Assembly: GCF_033807575.1 (NCBI RefSeq)
Contig: NC_084707.1
Span: 25,507,888 to 25,571,887 of the forward strand
Direction: 5' to 3'
DNA length: 64,000 nucleotides
Origin: Cydia pomonella
Taxonomy: Eukaryota; Arthropoda; Insecta; Lepidoptera; Tortricidae
Each line of letters starts with the position of its first letter. Positions within the stretch are counted from its first letter, which is position 1. Below, in pieces: positions 32,443-44,792 of the stretch. The notes under the pieces are model-generated. The model saw only the letters and a list, made by a program, of their open reading frames with translations, searched no databases and was not told the origin of the DNA. The translations under genes were made by a program, and so were the position numbers.

Positions 32443-32724
32443 GTTTTTGCGAGGTGGCGTAACAGTTGAAGGCTTACCCAAAATTACTGTTGTTGATAGA
32501 AGACGCCAATCGAAATTCATGTAAATAGTCACGTGATAGCCATAGCCATCGGTCATCGCAGTACATTTATTTTCGACTTAAACGTTGAGTTATTTAACTA
32601 AAGGTTTTAATTCCATCTATTATTTCAGTGTTTGACCACTCGTTAAAATGACTTTACGCCTGTTCAATAGATGGCGCTCAATATTGGAGCAACACGACTT
32701 TGTAGAGACACTGACAGTCTTCTT

Positions 32725-32845
32725 GTTTTATTGGTCCATGGCGAAAGAACGGGTATTTCCTTTCTCTACGAGTGTTTAGCTCTGGAACCAAATTGGACTG
32801 TCCTTGCAAGGACACTTCGCTTTCAGGAGATTCTTTGTATATTTC
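32725..32845. repeat. Dispersed repeat shared with 26306-26398
   Basis: GGTCCATGGCGAAAGAACGG, CTCTACGAGTGTTTAGCTCT and CCTTGCAAGGACACTTCGCT match the sequence that truncates the minus-strand gene near 26.4 kb. Confidence 0.6.
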
Positions 32846-32850
32846 ACCTA

Positions 32851-33026
32851 TTTTACTGCAATTGCTTTTAAAATGAACGTGCCGTGGATTTTAATTTTAC
32901 TGCAATTGCTTTTAAAATGAACGTGCCGTGGATTTTAATTTTACTGCAATTGCTTTTAAAATGAATGTGCCGTGGATTTTAATTTTACTGCAATTGCTTT
33001 TAAAATGAACGTGCCGTGGATTTTAA
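32851..33026. repeat. Tandem array, 4 x 44 bp
   Basis: Four units of 44 bp starting TTTTACTGCAATTGCTTTTA and containing GAACGTGCCGTGG. Only one substitution (AACGTG to AATGTG in unit 3) is visible, so the array is recent or homogenised. Confidence 0.95.
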
Positions 33027-33123
33027 TTTGAAGTTGTACAAGGTGGAATATTTTTTGATGTTTTCGGTCGGTAGGCACATTGTACTGAGCGTGATTACGG
33101 AAATAATTACATAATTTAGTAAA

Positions 33124-33267
33124 GGGCCAATTCGAACATACACTGACATCAGGATTATATTCAATTCATGCTATTTAGTTATCGTGCGTCTCGCCCACGA
33201 TGATATCTAACTAAATAACATGATTCAAATACCATTCTGATGTCAGTGTACATTCGAATTGGCCTGT
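33124..33267. repeat. Foldback MITE, GGCCAATTCGAA family
   Basis: GGCCAATTCGAACATACACT / GACATCAG at the left pairs with CTGATGTCAGTGTACATTCG / AATTGGCC at the right, and the arms continue through CATGCTATTTAGTTA. A second family member is at 38217-38373. Confidence 0.75.
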
Positions 33268-33384
33268 AAGCATAAAATTCATTAGTCCATTACATGCGAT
33301 TTCACAATCATTTGTATTTGTTTTGGATATTTATAATGATGGTAATGATTCTCTCTATCTATTGTTGAAAGTCAACGAGCTCAA

Positions 33385-33517
33385 CGAGGGGGAGGCGGGT
33401 TTAGGGTCGGCAACGCGCATATAACTCCTCTGGAGTTGCAAGCGTACATAGGCTACGGAGACTGCTTACCATTAAGCGGGCCGTATGCTTGTTTCCTACC
33501 GACGTAGTATAAAAAAA
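33385..33517 (+). repeat. LINE 3' UTR copy (GGGTCGGCAACGCGC family)
   Basis: Shares GGGTCGGCAACGCGCAT, CTCCTCTGGAGTTGCAAGCG, GAGACTGCTTACCAT and GACGTAGTATAAAAAA with the longer copy at 45395-45737. Confidence 0.75.
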
Positions 33518-33704
33518 AGTCCTATCCAAACCATATTTTCGCCTTTTCTCTTCTACAGGCATATGTGATGAGCAGACTAAAAAAAATGTCTATCAAGTTT
33601 AAGTTTTTCCTTTTACTTTTATACATTCAATTATCCTTTTTATTGCATAAGTAAAAGGATTGACCACAATCCCACCTGATGGTAAGCGTCTATGCAGTCT
33701 ATTT

Positions 33705-33860
33705 ATGGACTCGCACTAGACAGGGCCAGGGCCGGGCCGGAGCCCCCAGCGCTTCGTTTTCTACGGAAAGCAGCACGTGATCACCGATCAGCCGTCATTG
33801 AAAATGATGTGTTGGACCCCTTGGCCCGCACCGGCCCGGTCCAGCGTGACTCATCCTTAA
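33705..33860. repeat. GC-rich foldback MITE
   Basis: GACTCGCACTAGACAGGGCC at the left pairs with GGCCCGGTCCAGCGTGACTC at the right; the interior includes GGGCCGGGCCGG. It is related in its ends to 15551-15676. Confidence 0.65.
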
Positions 33861-34584
33861 TGGAGCATGCTTACTTAAGAGATGTCTATTCACTCTTGCT
33901 GTGAAAGGATTCAAGATTTTATGGTATTCTAGACCTCCACCAAACCCCCCACTCCGACGTTAAGCAAGTACCTACATTCCCGGGCGGCACCAGAAGGCCG
34001 GATGTGATTATCTGCCGGAAGCAGAGCAATGCACTTCCGGATCCGTGTCACCGCTACCCGCAATCCATGGAGTTAATTAAAAGCTTATTTTTCTAAGCTT
34101 TTCGCGTTACTTTTCAGTTAAGCTTTAAGCAAAGCACTGCAAACTAAAAGTTATCTCTATATAGCTAATTCTGTTTTTTGTACATTTACATACATTTTAT
34201 TTAAAAAAACAATAATGCATTACCACCACCGCGGCGGGTTGAGGGATAACACGACTGTTTTATGTAGGTATTTATATCATTTAAATCGCCCTTTACAACT
34301 TCACACATCAGAAATGAAGAGACAGTACAGAGGATGTACCGCGGACATTCCACCGCTTATCAACAAAAGGGTGTATTCTTTTGAAAGAACACGGCAGATA
34401 CGCCATTCTGTGTCTGTGAACAGTAGAAATCCGCATTAGTAATGTACAGTAGACGGCAACTGCACGCGAAGGATTGTTCCTCTTATGACTCGGGGTTCAG
34501 TTTAGTTACGAGTCGACAGTTAAGTCGTCCTTGTACGATACGGATAAAGTTTACATGCAAAGTAATGTTATAAAAATAATTTAC
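33861..34584. other. Intergenic DNA, nothing recognised
   Basis: Contains short open frames without domains. A CTCCGACGTTAAGCAAGT motif near 33953 recalls 5S rRNA but the rest does not fit. Confidence 0.4.
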
Positions 34585-34790
34585 TTTTATAGTATTTTAT
34601 ACAATCGTGATATAATAGAGAACTTTTCAGTCGAGTACAATTAGGCAACGAAGTTTGCTGAGTTGCCTAAGTGAGGTACGAGTTTGAAAAGCTTGATTAC
34701 ATCACTATTATACACAATACTTTTTCTACGAGTCATCAAAAATATATTTTTTTAGTATAAAACCTAAATAGGTAATGAAAATTGGTAAGT
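34585..34790 (+). repeat. Dispersed repeat shared with 46210-46410
   Basis: ATCGTGATATAATAGA, CTTTTCAGTCGAGTA, TTGCTGAGTTGCCTAAGT, GAAAAGCTTGATTA and CTTTTTCTACGAGTCAT occur in the same order in both copies. Internal complementarity (CTTTTCAGTCG / GAAAAGCTTG; AGGCAAC / GTTGCCT) gives a foldback. Non-coding. Confidence 0.7.
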
Positions 34791-36984
34791 AGACAAAAAG
34801 ACATACACGCGCGACCCTCCGCCTGCCCGTGCCCCGTTCTATGGGAACGCGGCGGCACGTGATTGGTAATTTTTTTTATAGTTGACTACAGCGTATCGAA
34901 ATAAATTTTAACGTTGAGTTGAGAGCCCGTGCTTGAAAAGTACGCAATTGTAGTTTGGTATACGAAATCTTAATTCAAACATTACAGTCCACGAGTAGAA
35001 AAATGTTTTTTAAATGGTTGTGTGTTTTTATGCAAATTCAGTAATTTTCATATAATTATTTGTTTACCTTATAATTCGCTATATATTATAAGCTCCAAAA
35101 TAATTATTATGACCAAGAGTTATTCCGATTTAAAAATATATTATGAATTTAAAATTGATTCGTAAGTTTAATAGTGATTCACTGAGTCCTGTACGTCATT
35201 TGTTAATGTTAATATACTATCTCCTCTATGTATTGGCATGAGCGAGAAACACGGGCGAATGATAACAAAATTACATCATTTTGACATCGAACTATAAGTT
35301 CGAGTTTGCCTCCATGAGGCTTATTCAGATAGTAATACACTTTTGAGACTGAGAAATTAAGTCCAGCCTTCATATCAAGAAAAAAAATCAGAATTGGGCT
35401 CCAGGAGGTCAATTTTAAATAAGCAATTTGTAATCGTTTTCAATTGGTTTTGACACGACCTTGGCGATCGTCTTGGTGCTTGACGAGCATCTCACTCGTG
35501 ACTTTCACTTCATTCCGCATGTACCAATTAGTATGAGAGACCTTCTAGGTCGAACCAAACTAAGATCAAAACCTTAGCTGCATGATCTGCAAGCTCCATG
35601 TTAGTTCTACAGGCTACGAACGAATCCGAAGTCTACGATTGTTGCAATCGTACAATAACACTACCGTCATAGAGAAATAAAGTAAGCATAGTCACAAAGT
35701 AAATAGCGGCGGCGCGCGCCGGAGCAGAGAGTTCGCTCAGTACAAAGTGCCATTTTCGCCGCACGCACACGGACGTGACATTTACGTACACAGACGTTAC
35801 ATTTACAGGCGTTCTCGGGCACTCTAGGGCAGAGCTTAGTCGGGCTGTGCGCGCGCTGCTCACTTGACGTCCCCGCCGTTACGTAGGTCATGTACGTCAA
35901 AATGCAGTCTCTAAGGAATGTAAACATGATAAGATGTATGTATAAACGAATCGATGTATGTATGTCTGTAAACTTATATTACCTACTCCTTTTTAAAATT
36001 CGAAATTAATACAGAGGCAACCCTAGTGAGTCGGGCAAGTTTAGGTATGTATTTTCAAGTACGGCGGGAACGGACCTTCTGTTTATTTTTTATTTTGTGG
36101 CATAATGCTCAATCCATATGCTACATGAGATTTCTAACTTAATAATAATAATATTAAGTTGTATGGGAGGAATGGTAAAACGCCATATTGCTAATATAAC
36201 AACCAGAACATAACAGGCGCATAATCAATATTTAATGATATCTAGTTATAATATATAATAATTTATAATTATTAGCAGGGCCCGTACATGACATGCGGTT
36301 CACGAAAAAATAACGTCACGCTACATAGAGGTTGATTCCAATTAGTCTTTTCGTAATAATTAATCATAATGTCAACCTCTTTAGTTAACTGATATTATTA
36401 GATACTTGACAATCAGTACAGAAAACCGTACTAGTATCGTACCGTGTTTCCCAAATCAATAAATAAACGTCCAACCGACTTTCATCTTATTATTATTCAA
36501 CTAAATAATAGATTGTTAGTTTATTAAATAATACATAGTTTTTTGTTTTTAACAGCGTATTTTACGTAACATGTATTTACTACTCCACGTGTCTATCGTC
36601 GTTATCTTAATTTGTTGTGTTATAAAGAATATTCTTTGTATGTCAAATTACTTAAGCATGCAGTTGAGTGGAGTGATGCATTTGCACCACGCATAAACTT
36701 CTTTTAACAAATTTCAGTGGTGTATCTTAGTTTTAATTTATTTGTGTAATTTGTTGTGATATAAATAAATTAATAAAAAAAAAACTTAATTTTGTGTCAA
36801 CGGCATAAAATGTACGGGCCCTGATTATTCGATTTTGTGCAAATACAATTTAAATTATATACGTGTCCATTTTGAATCTACGAATGCTATGCAGGTATAA
36901 TCTTAACTGGATTAGCGCATTCGCTAATATCTAGTTATTGTTATGCGCTGATAATATTTTGCCGACCGGCACAAGCCAACAAAA
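34791..36984. other. Intergenic DNA, nothing recognised
   Basis: A GC-rich island at 35700-35880 with CG-rich frames on the minus strand shows no domain. An open frame at 35209-35412 (minus) is unassigned. Confidence 0.4.
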
Positions 36985-37405
36985 TGGTCAGAAGAAGATT
37001 AAACCTCTCAACAGCAACACCTGTCTACGGCCGCTCCAAATTATTGCGCGCCGGCGCGGTCACATTCCAGGCCCGGCCGCTAAACAACCGCTTTCTTAAC
37101 GAATAGCTGTCTTAAAAGTATAAAGTGGTCACCAGAAGTGCAAAACTCTCGGCAGCAACACCTGTCCACGGCCGCTCCGAATTATTGCCGCGCCGGTGCC
37201 GTCACATTCCAGACCCGGCCGCTAAACAACCGCTTTCTTAATGAATAACTAGCTTATAAGTATAAAGTGGTTACAAGAAGAGCAAACCTCTCAACAGCAA
37301 CACCTGTCCACGGCCGCTCCGAATTATTGCCGCGCCGGCGCCGTCACATTCCAAGCCCGGCCGCTAAAGGACCGCTTTCTTAACGAATAACTAGCTAGTA
37401 TGGGT
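36985..37405. repeat. Tandem array, 3 x 141 bp
   Basis: Units begin at about 37001, 37142 and 37284 with AAACCTCTCAACAGCAACAC or close variants and each contains GTCCACGGCCGCTCC and CCCGGCCGCTAAA. The GC-rich core stands out against AT-rich flanks. Between units runs AGTATAAAGTGGT. Units differ by a few percent. Confidence 0.92.
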
Positions 37406-38216
37406 CCCTTGTTTACTTTTCAATATACCCAGTTTTTTTAAATGGCTTTCATTAAATTCATGATGATTTCGCTAATTTCAAAAGTGTGCGCAGTGGTCCG
37501 GTATAGTTGCTTTTAGTGAAGTTATAGTTGGTCTTTACAGAGAGACAAGATGGATTGCCAGATGTCGACTAATGAATGGTTAAACGTGTTTTATGATTAA
37601 TTCTTCATTAGCTGCACACTTCCATATTAGTTCACTGTTCACTGATATGTTCACTGGAATTTCTGGAGTTTATTTGGCTTATTGTTTTTCTTGGATTACC
37701 CCATTTTAAAAGTTTCATTAAACACGATGTATAACTTAGGAATATGAAGTGTATTTAAAGCAATTAAAGTAAGTTTCAAAGTGAAATTATAATTCCGTTT
37801 CTTATCATATTAAAATCCGTTATATCATACATAATATACAATACAAAGAAACATTTCAATTTAACTTAAATATAAACTAATGTTTCTGCTACTATACTTG
37901 CCGCAAAACTAAGTGGCGAGTCATAATGTTATTTTTTTATTTTTTTTTATTTTATTTTTTTTATTCATTTTAATTAACACAGTATAACAGTTAAAACTAA
38001 AGCACTGTGAAATTACATATTGAATACTGAATTATCTCTTTCACTATTAAATGGTCTTAAATAGGGTACAGGAGATAGCATTATGAAGTCGCCAGTTAGT
38101 TTTGCGGCAAGTATTGTCAACACAGCGATATTCAAAACATTTCACTAGAAGCTATTTGTTGAACCTTTCCCAGTATTCTAAAATAAAAGATCCACTGTTA
38201 CAACCGAGACGAACGA
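37406..38216. other. AT-rich intergenic DNA, nothing recognised
   Basis: Contains a T-rich run (37930-37965) but no supported gene. Confidence 0.4.
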
Positions 38217-38373
38217 ACAGGCCAATTCGAACGTACACTGACAGAATGGTATTTGAGTCATGTTATTTAATTATCGCGCGTCTCGCCCCCGCTTATATTG
38301 TCCGGTGAAATGTACGATAACTGAATGACAACAGTTATATATCATTCCGATATCAGCGTACGTTCGAATGGGC
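38217..38373. repeat. Foldback MITE, GGCCAATTCGAA family
   Basis: GGCCAATTCGAACGTACACT at the left pairs with GTACGTTCGAATGGGCC at the right; the inner arms differ more than in the copy at 33124-33267, with which it shares CATGTTATTT and CGTCTCGCCC. Confidence 0.7.
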
Positions 38374-40624
38374 CTGAGAATCGCTCGCTCCAACTTTGAG
38401 TGACAACTCAGCGGTTCCGCTCAAAACTATTACAGCTTTCGAGTCAATAAACTGCGAACCGCTTTTCATTTACATTCGGCCGATGTCCAACGTAGTGCGA
38501 ACTATAAATCGGTCCTGCGACTCTATCCCAGCTTCTCCACCAACTTTCTTAACAAACACATCGCTGCATACGCTTTACATTACTGCTCAGTCTTAAGTTA
38601 AAACTAACCGTGTTTGAACTAAAGGAGTAATGGATGCATACGTAAATTGGTGAGGGATGTTTTCATGTTCAATTCGCGTAAGGGAACGATAAATTCGACC
38701 CTTTGAGTTTATCGCTGATCAGAAAGAAACAATATGAAGAGAGAATCCGCCTCCGCCGACCGCCCCGTATAGATTTGTAGGAATTGCCATTGGATATAAA
38801 TGCATTGATAAATAATGTTTATTTGATTTCGAATGAAATGTTTAAAGGACAGTTAAAGTGTAAGAAAAACATTAAAAACAAAGTCTGTTAATAATTGGTT
38901 ATTTTTAAGTTTTAGGAATCCTTATTAGATTATTGAGTGATAACGAAGGTCCCGAGTTCAGTATGGGTAAGCTATTATTATTTTCCTCTACAGGTCGCAT
39001 GTAATAACCGATTCTTATGAATCTTTGTGAGCAAGTTCTATAACTCAGCACATATAGATTTTATTCGGAAGTTTACACAACCACTATTAATATAATTTTT
39101 CATTTCTCATGCTCTGAAAGTGGGTCGTAGTTGTACTAAAAAGTGTACAGAAAATGGTACGTTTTTGCTCTAGAGCACTGTACTTTCTAAGTACGTTTTT
39201 TACGATAAGCAATCGACATCTTTGTTTAAAATGGATATTTTGTACAATTTCCATTCTGATAATTAACTCTCCAATCCATAAATAACGATATTTTTACCTA
39301 AATTGTTAATTGAAAATATACTTAGCCGTGTTTTTTTTTTAAATACAAATGTATTTTTCTTTCCTCGTAAGTATTGGAAATGAAGAGTACAGTGTTTAAG
39401 GGGTGAAAGGCACTATTTCAGTTTCAGACTATTACAGCGCCAAACTACCTCGACAGAAATGGGTACCTTTCAACCCTTGGTTAACAATCTACTCGTACGA
39501 GTACTATATACATATAACCTGTACAAGTAAAACACAAAGTTTTCAAATGTTCTGCTTATTTCGCTATACGCTATTATAAATCGTATGACTGGGTCCGAGA
39601 GTTTTGATTTCATTCGCCAGTGCTCGAACCCGATTTAGATATTAATTCCAATGCCTTTTCAGATAAGGAACAATGAATGCGGTCGGATTTTCTTATTTGA
39701 ATAGCGAATATAATTCATGTCACAAATGCATAGGTATGCTGTTCTATCCTTTGAATTGGGAGGAGCCATTACAGGTAATAGCAAATCATCGAATTTAAAT
39801 CGTCGTGAGACATACTAACATTAAACTAATTTTACGATTCTCACGTGTTTTTAGTCACTCGCGCGATGTTTCGGAGATTCTAGGTCTCCTTTCTCAAGCA
39901 CTAACAGTGCGAGCAGCGCTCACGACGGCCGTGCTTCGCGTACTGCTGCGCGCCGCGTCGCACGCTGCGCGCGCGTTCAGTGACAAAAACACGTGAGTGT
40001 AAACCCTAAAATTAGTTTAATAGCAAATCAGTTTTATGACTTGTGTCCAAAATAATAAAAAATAATAATAATTCAGCCGATATACGTCCCATTGTTGTGG
40101 CAGCTGTCACGTGAAATGTTTGTAGAAACTTTTGGAAGGTTAGCGCCTTAACTTATTTAGAAATGTAACATTAAAGGAATAAATATAAGGTAAAACTTTT
40201 AGAATTCATTTTTATTTCCACCGATTACTGACCAAAAAATAACCGACTAAAATGTATAACGCCATATTAGTATGGTCCTATTTTTTACCGGCCATGTCAC
40301 AAGTGATTGTCGAATAGAGGCACGCATAAATCTACGTACACACGGAACCGTAAGGGACCCGGTCCTGAATCTCGGTACCGGATGATTTAGGGACTGACTT
40401 TCTTTTTACTTTTTATCTTTCTGGCACATTTGCCGCGTCCTCAGCTGACTTTGAAAATACTTAAAGGGCTTATGTGGATGAATAACTTTGAGTCTTAAGA
40501 TCTTTATATTTTGAGTGTATCCCTATTAAATTATTTTATGAAAACTGAGAGTTCAGTTTTTTCTGGCCTATGGTGTTTTCTACCGGACAAAGGTCTTCGT
40601 CATATTTTAAAAAATATGACTGTT
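38374..40624. other. Intergenic DNA, nothing recognised
   Basis: 39845-40010 is GC-rich with CTGCTGCGCGCCGCGTCGCA and ends ACACGTGAGTGTAAACCCTA; this looks like part of a dispersed retroelement but I could not confirm a second copy in the window. Confidence 0.4.
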
Positions 40625-40744
40625 TGAAGAATAATAAGTCGCAGTGGAATTTAGAGGAATATATTCGATTCATAAAACACAGATGATTGACGGTTGATTG
40701 TACAGACATTACAATAACAACGGTTTCATAGCAACCTACCAACA
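40625..40744 (-). repeat. Copia 3' LTR
   Basis: 120 bp, identical to the copy at 44793-44912. In element orientation it begins TGTTGGTAGGTTGC and ends TTATTCTTCA. Confidence 0.95.
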
Positions 40745-40792
40745 CTTCCTCTCAAGCAACCATCCATCATCATGTGAACACCCACAGCATCA

Positions 40793-41968
40793 TCAAGCAC
40801 TCAAGTCTAAACCTAAACCAGACACACACCTTTCAAACTTAACGCGAGGCAATGGCTTAGTTAAGACATCGGCCAGATTATCTTCAGTCGGGATGTACTC
40901 CAACTGAATCAACCCCTCATTGACGCAATGACGAACGAAATTGTACCTAATATCAATATGTTTCGTCCGCCAGTGAGAAACAGAATTGTTCGCCAACGCC
41001 ATGGCGCTCTGGTTGTCTACAAACAACTTGACACTCTTAGAGTGCCCCTTTTTAATCACGTGACTCACTAACCTCTGGAGGTATACAGCTTCCTTGGATG
41101 CTTCAGATAATGCGACGAATTCTGATTCACTTGAAGAAAGTGACACGCAGTTCTGCTTTCTGCACTCCCAGGATATCATATTTGGTCCAACTTTAAACAT
41201 GTACCCTGAATAAGACTTTCTGTCTCTTATGTCGCCTCCCCAGTCAGCATCAACGTAACCTGTAATTAAATAATTGTTACGTTCACCTTTTGACTTCCGA
41301 AATAGAAGGCCTAAGTTACATGTTCCCTTTATGTAACGTAGAACACGCTTAGCCGCCTTCATGTGTACAAATCGGCAACATGAATTATATTGGGCTAAGA
41401 AGCTCACAGCCGCCGAGATATCGGGCCTCGTGTTACAGGCTAGGTAATTCAATGCACCAACCAAAGACTGGTATCGTAATTGTTCTTGGCGATTCAACTC
41501 CTTACCACCCCCATCTGCCAAAACCTTATGCAGATCCAGTTCTAGCGGAGTTTTCACTGGTTTGCATTGATCCATACCATGATCCTTTAGAACGGTTTCG
41601 ATAAACTTCCTCTGATGTAGGAAAAACGTACCTTCTTTTCCTCGTTCTAAACTCATGCCTAGACATTGTCGAGCTTCCTCTAAATCCTTCACTTTGAAGT
41701 ATTTCCGCAAACCGCTCAACAATTCCACCTTACTATTAATATTTTCAAAAAATATTATAAAATCGTCAACATAAAGACATATAAAAATATCGTCTTTAAA
41801 ATATAAACAACTATCGTACTCGGAACGTTGAAATGACATTGACAACAAAACATCATTAACTTTTTCGTTCCACGAGCGACTTGCTTGTTTAAGGCCATAT
41901 ATTGCCTTTTGCAATAAACAAACTTTTGATTTCTGACCTTCGCTGTCAAAACCTTCCGGTAATCGCAT
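40793..41968 (-). pseudogene. Copia reverse transcriptase and RNase H part
   Basis: A 391-residue open frame forming the last third of the polyprotein. CLLQKAIYGLKQASRSW and the YVDD active site (66-69) belong to the copia reverse transcriptase; GYVDADWGGD (D240, D242), SSSESEFVAL (E282) and LFVDNQSA (D318) are the RNase H acidic residues; HIDIRYNFVR and LADVLTKPL form the usual C-terminus. The ATG at its start is an internal methionine. In the source element this part would be continuous with the preceding frame; here a run of six T on the + strand (41975-41980) puts it one base out of frame. Confidence 0.93.
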
Positions 41969-42935
41969 ATAAACTTTTTTCGCGTAAATCGCCGTTTAGA
42001 AACGCAGTATTTACATCGAAATGATGCACCTGTAAATCATTTTCTGCAGCCAACGCCAGCAATAACCTTAGAGTCGATCTTCTTACGACGGGAGAAAATG
42101 TTTCAAAATAATCCACACCGTACGACTGCGTGAAACCTTTTGCAACAAGTCTGGCTTTGTATGTCAGGTTTCCATCGGCGTCATACTTGTATTTGTATAT
42201 CCATTTATTTCCTACTACTTTGGCTTCTGGCGGTTTATCAACAACCTTCCAAACGTCGTGTTCCTTCATAGACTCCAACTCACGTTCCATTGCTGCTTGC
42301 CACTCATGACTGTCAGGTCTCTGTAATGCCTCCTTGTATGATCGGGGCTCTTCCTCTATATTGCAGGTACTACGGTAGCAATATAGCCCGCTATGTGCAC
42401 TATGTAACCTATTCCGTAGAGGATACCTAGGTTCTGCCTCATTGTGCATATCAGCCACTCTTGGTTCTTCGTTACGATCTTCAATGGCCGGTTCTTGTCC
42501 AGATGCTTCATTGAGTACTTCGGGCTCAGCTGTACTAGTAGTTTCCGCGCAAGCTACTACGGGTACACCAGCTATGTCCGAGCTCTCTACAGCATCTTCA
42601 TAGGACTCCTCTGCCATTGACGTATTCGGAACCTTTGAGGAACGACCGATTTCCCATACAACATCATTGTCTTCATCTTGAACAGTCCTCTGAGATGATT
42701 TTAACTTTACATTTGAACCAGTATCTGATGCCTTTAAATCAGAACCTTCAATAAATGTAACATCTCGACCTGTTATAATCTGCCTAGGATTGCTAAGATC
42801 TGCAAAGCGATAGCCTTTAGTATCTTCGCAATAGCCGACGAAAATATATTGCTTTGCCTTAGCGTCCCATTTCTTTCTCTTTTCCTTTGGAATATGCACA
42901 TAGGCCGTTGAACCAAATACTCTTAAATGATCCAA
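41946..42935 (-). pseudogene. Copia integrase C-terminus and N-terminal reverse transcriptase part
   Basis: A 329-residue frame with the post-integrase region (VFGSTAYVHIPKEKRKKWD, IFVGY), a low-complexity acidic linker, and the start of the reverse transcriptase: EWQAAMERELESM, NKWIYKYK, YKARLVAKGFTQ, YFETFSPVVRRSTLR and HHFDVNTAFLNGDL. It overlaps the upstream frame at 42923 and the downstream frame at 41968, and is separated from both by single-base shifts. Sequence on either side of each shift is otherwise well conserved, so the shifts are recent or artefactual. Confidence 0.92.
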
Positions 42936-44788
42936 CCTTTGTACTTTCCCTGTCCACAGTTCTTCCGGAATCTTTCCATTATTGGCGCTATGAGGCAGTC
43001 TGTTTTTGACATATACAGCTGTGTTACAAGCTTCCGCCCAAACTTCTTATTTAAGCCTTTATCCATAAGCATGGTCCGTGCCATCTCTGTAATCGAACGC
43101 AGGGACCTCTCCGCGACTCCGTTCTGTTCTGCCGTGTAGGGAACTGTCAACTGGTGCCTTATTCCCTTGCTGGAAAGAAATGCATTAAAATCTTTATTAA
43201 TAAACTCGGTCCCATTGTCCGTCCTCAGTCGTTTGACTGTCAAACCTGTCTCATTCTCCACATGCGTCACAAAATCCTTAAAGAAACTCAAAGTTTGTGA
43301 CTTTTCCTTAAGAAAATAAACAAACATTTTCCTAGTGAAATCATCCACAATGATGAACATGTAATGAGCACCTCCGTAAGAACGTTCCGACATTGGTCCG
43401 CACAAATCGGCATGTAATAAGCCGAGTTTGTCATCTGCTCGTCCTGCTTCACCCTTTGGAAAAGGTAATCTATGTGCCTTACCTCTTATACAAGCGACAC
43501 AAGGTTCCATTACGCTTTTACCTCCAAGTTCGATCTGTGTAAGCTTCCGTAAATCGCTCAGATTCACATGACAAAGCCTCCGATGCCAAAGCGCCAACGA
43601 GTCCTCAACCTGAACTGTAGCCAAAGCCCCTTCTATAACAGGAAAACAGTCATCCAACTTATAGATACCTGAGACTTCACTAGCAGTCACCACAAGTTTA
43701 CTCGTAATTTGGCCTATCGACCGGTGAAACATCTTACAACCATCAGAATCAAATATCAACTTCCACCCATTCTGCACTAACTTCGATATCGATAAAAGAT
43801 TAACTTTCAAGTCGGGTACATAATAACAATCTTTTATAGGTAACAAAACTCCTTTTAAACTTACCATAATGTCACCCTTACCCTCACTTGACATTTTGTC
43901 ATCATTCGCACATGTCACAACATTCTTATCAGTTATCATAAAGTCTCTAAACCAGTGCTTCTGAAAACTCATGTGGTTCGATGCACCGCTGTCCAGATAA
44001 AACGACGAGGGGCTGAAGGAATCGTGTACCGATAGTGAACAGTGTAAAGCAACTTTCTTCGACTTTGAAGAAACCGTTGATACGCCTTCGCTATCCATTT
44101 CCTTCACCAGCTTCGGGCAATCTGACTTCTTGTGACCCTTCTTGCCACATCTAAAGCACTTGAGCTTTAATACTGAATGTTGACCTTGTTTCTTTGCTAC
44201 TAACGCCGAATTCGCAACTGATGAATCATTCGAAGAACTCTGGCCGGAATCCTCTTGTAGCAGCTTCTGACGGACATTTTCAGAGGTAAGCTTCATACCT
44301 GAGTGTTCTAATGCCATCCGCAATGGTCTATACTCATCAGGTAGACCTCTCAATAGAACTACGGCTATCAAATCGTCATCAAAGCTCTGATTGATCTCTT
44401 TCAGCTTTTGAGCGTGGCTCATCACGGATGCAACGTATTCATGCATAGACTTGTGATTTTCTAGCTTTTCATCCAAGAGATTATTCATTAAAGATATCCG
44501 CCGGTTAATACCTTTATCTTCGAATATAGCTGCCAACGCGTCCCACACCTCCTTAGCGTAAGATAGATTTTGCACATACGGGTATAGATGCGGCTCCAGA
44601 TGTAGACATATTAACGTGAAAGCCTCCTGATCCTTCTCTATTTCTGCAGAATCTTCTTTATTCGGTAGTGTTGACGTGTACTTGAAACATTTTTCGCGAA
44701 CGAGTAGCATTTTAATTGCGAATTTCCATGACGTATAATCTTCTAATCCGTTTAATTTAGTGACAGAAAATTTTGTAAACTGGGACAT
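42923..44788 (-). pseudogene. Copia gag, protease and integrase part
   Basis: A 621-residue frame starting only four bases inside the 5' LTR border. Gag (1-200) has YTSWKFAIKMLL and LRGLPDEYR; a CCHC knuckle (CFRCGKKGHKKSDC) is at 211-224; the protease has DSGAS at 266-270; the integrase has its zinc-binding H402, H407, C430, C433 and the catalytic D461, D524 and E560 (DLCGP, RTDNGTEF, QNGVAERS). After residue about 582 the frame is shifted: an A-run at 43040-43042 on the + strand appears one base short, and the last 39 residues are out of frame. All catalytic residues before that are intact. Confidence 0.94.
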
Positions 44789-44792
44789 GACC

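Noticed and set aside
33940..34060. 5S rRNA gene or 5S-derived SINE
   Set aside because: Only a CGACGTTAAGCAAGT-like stretch fits; the rest has no 5S structure.
35633..35927. Two overlapping minus-strand frames in a GC-rich patch
   Set aside because: There is no domain, signal peptide or splice context; the openness is due to base composition.
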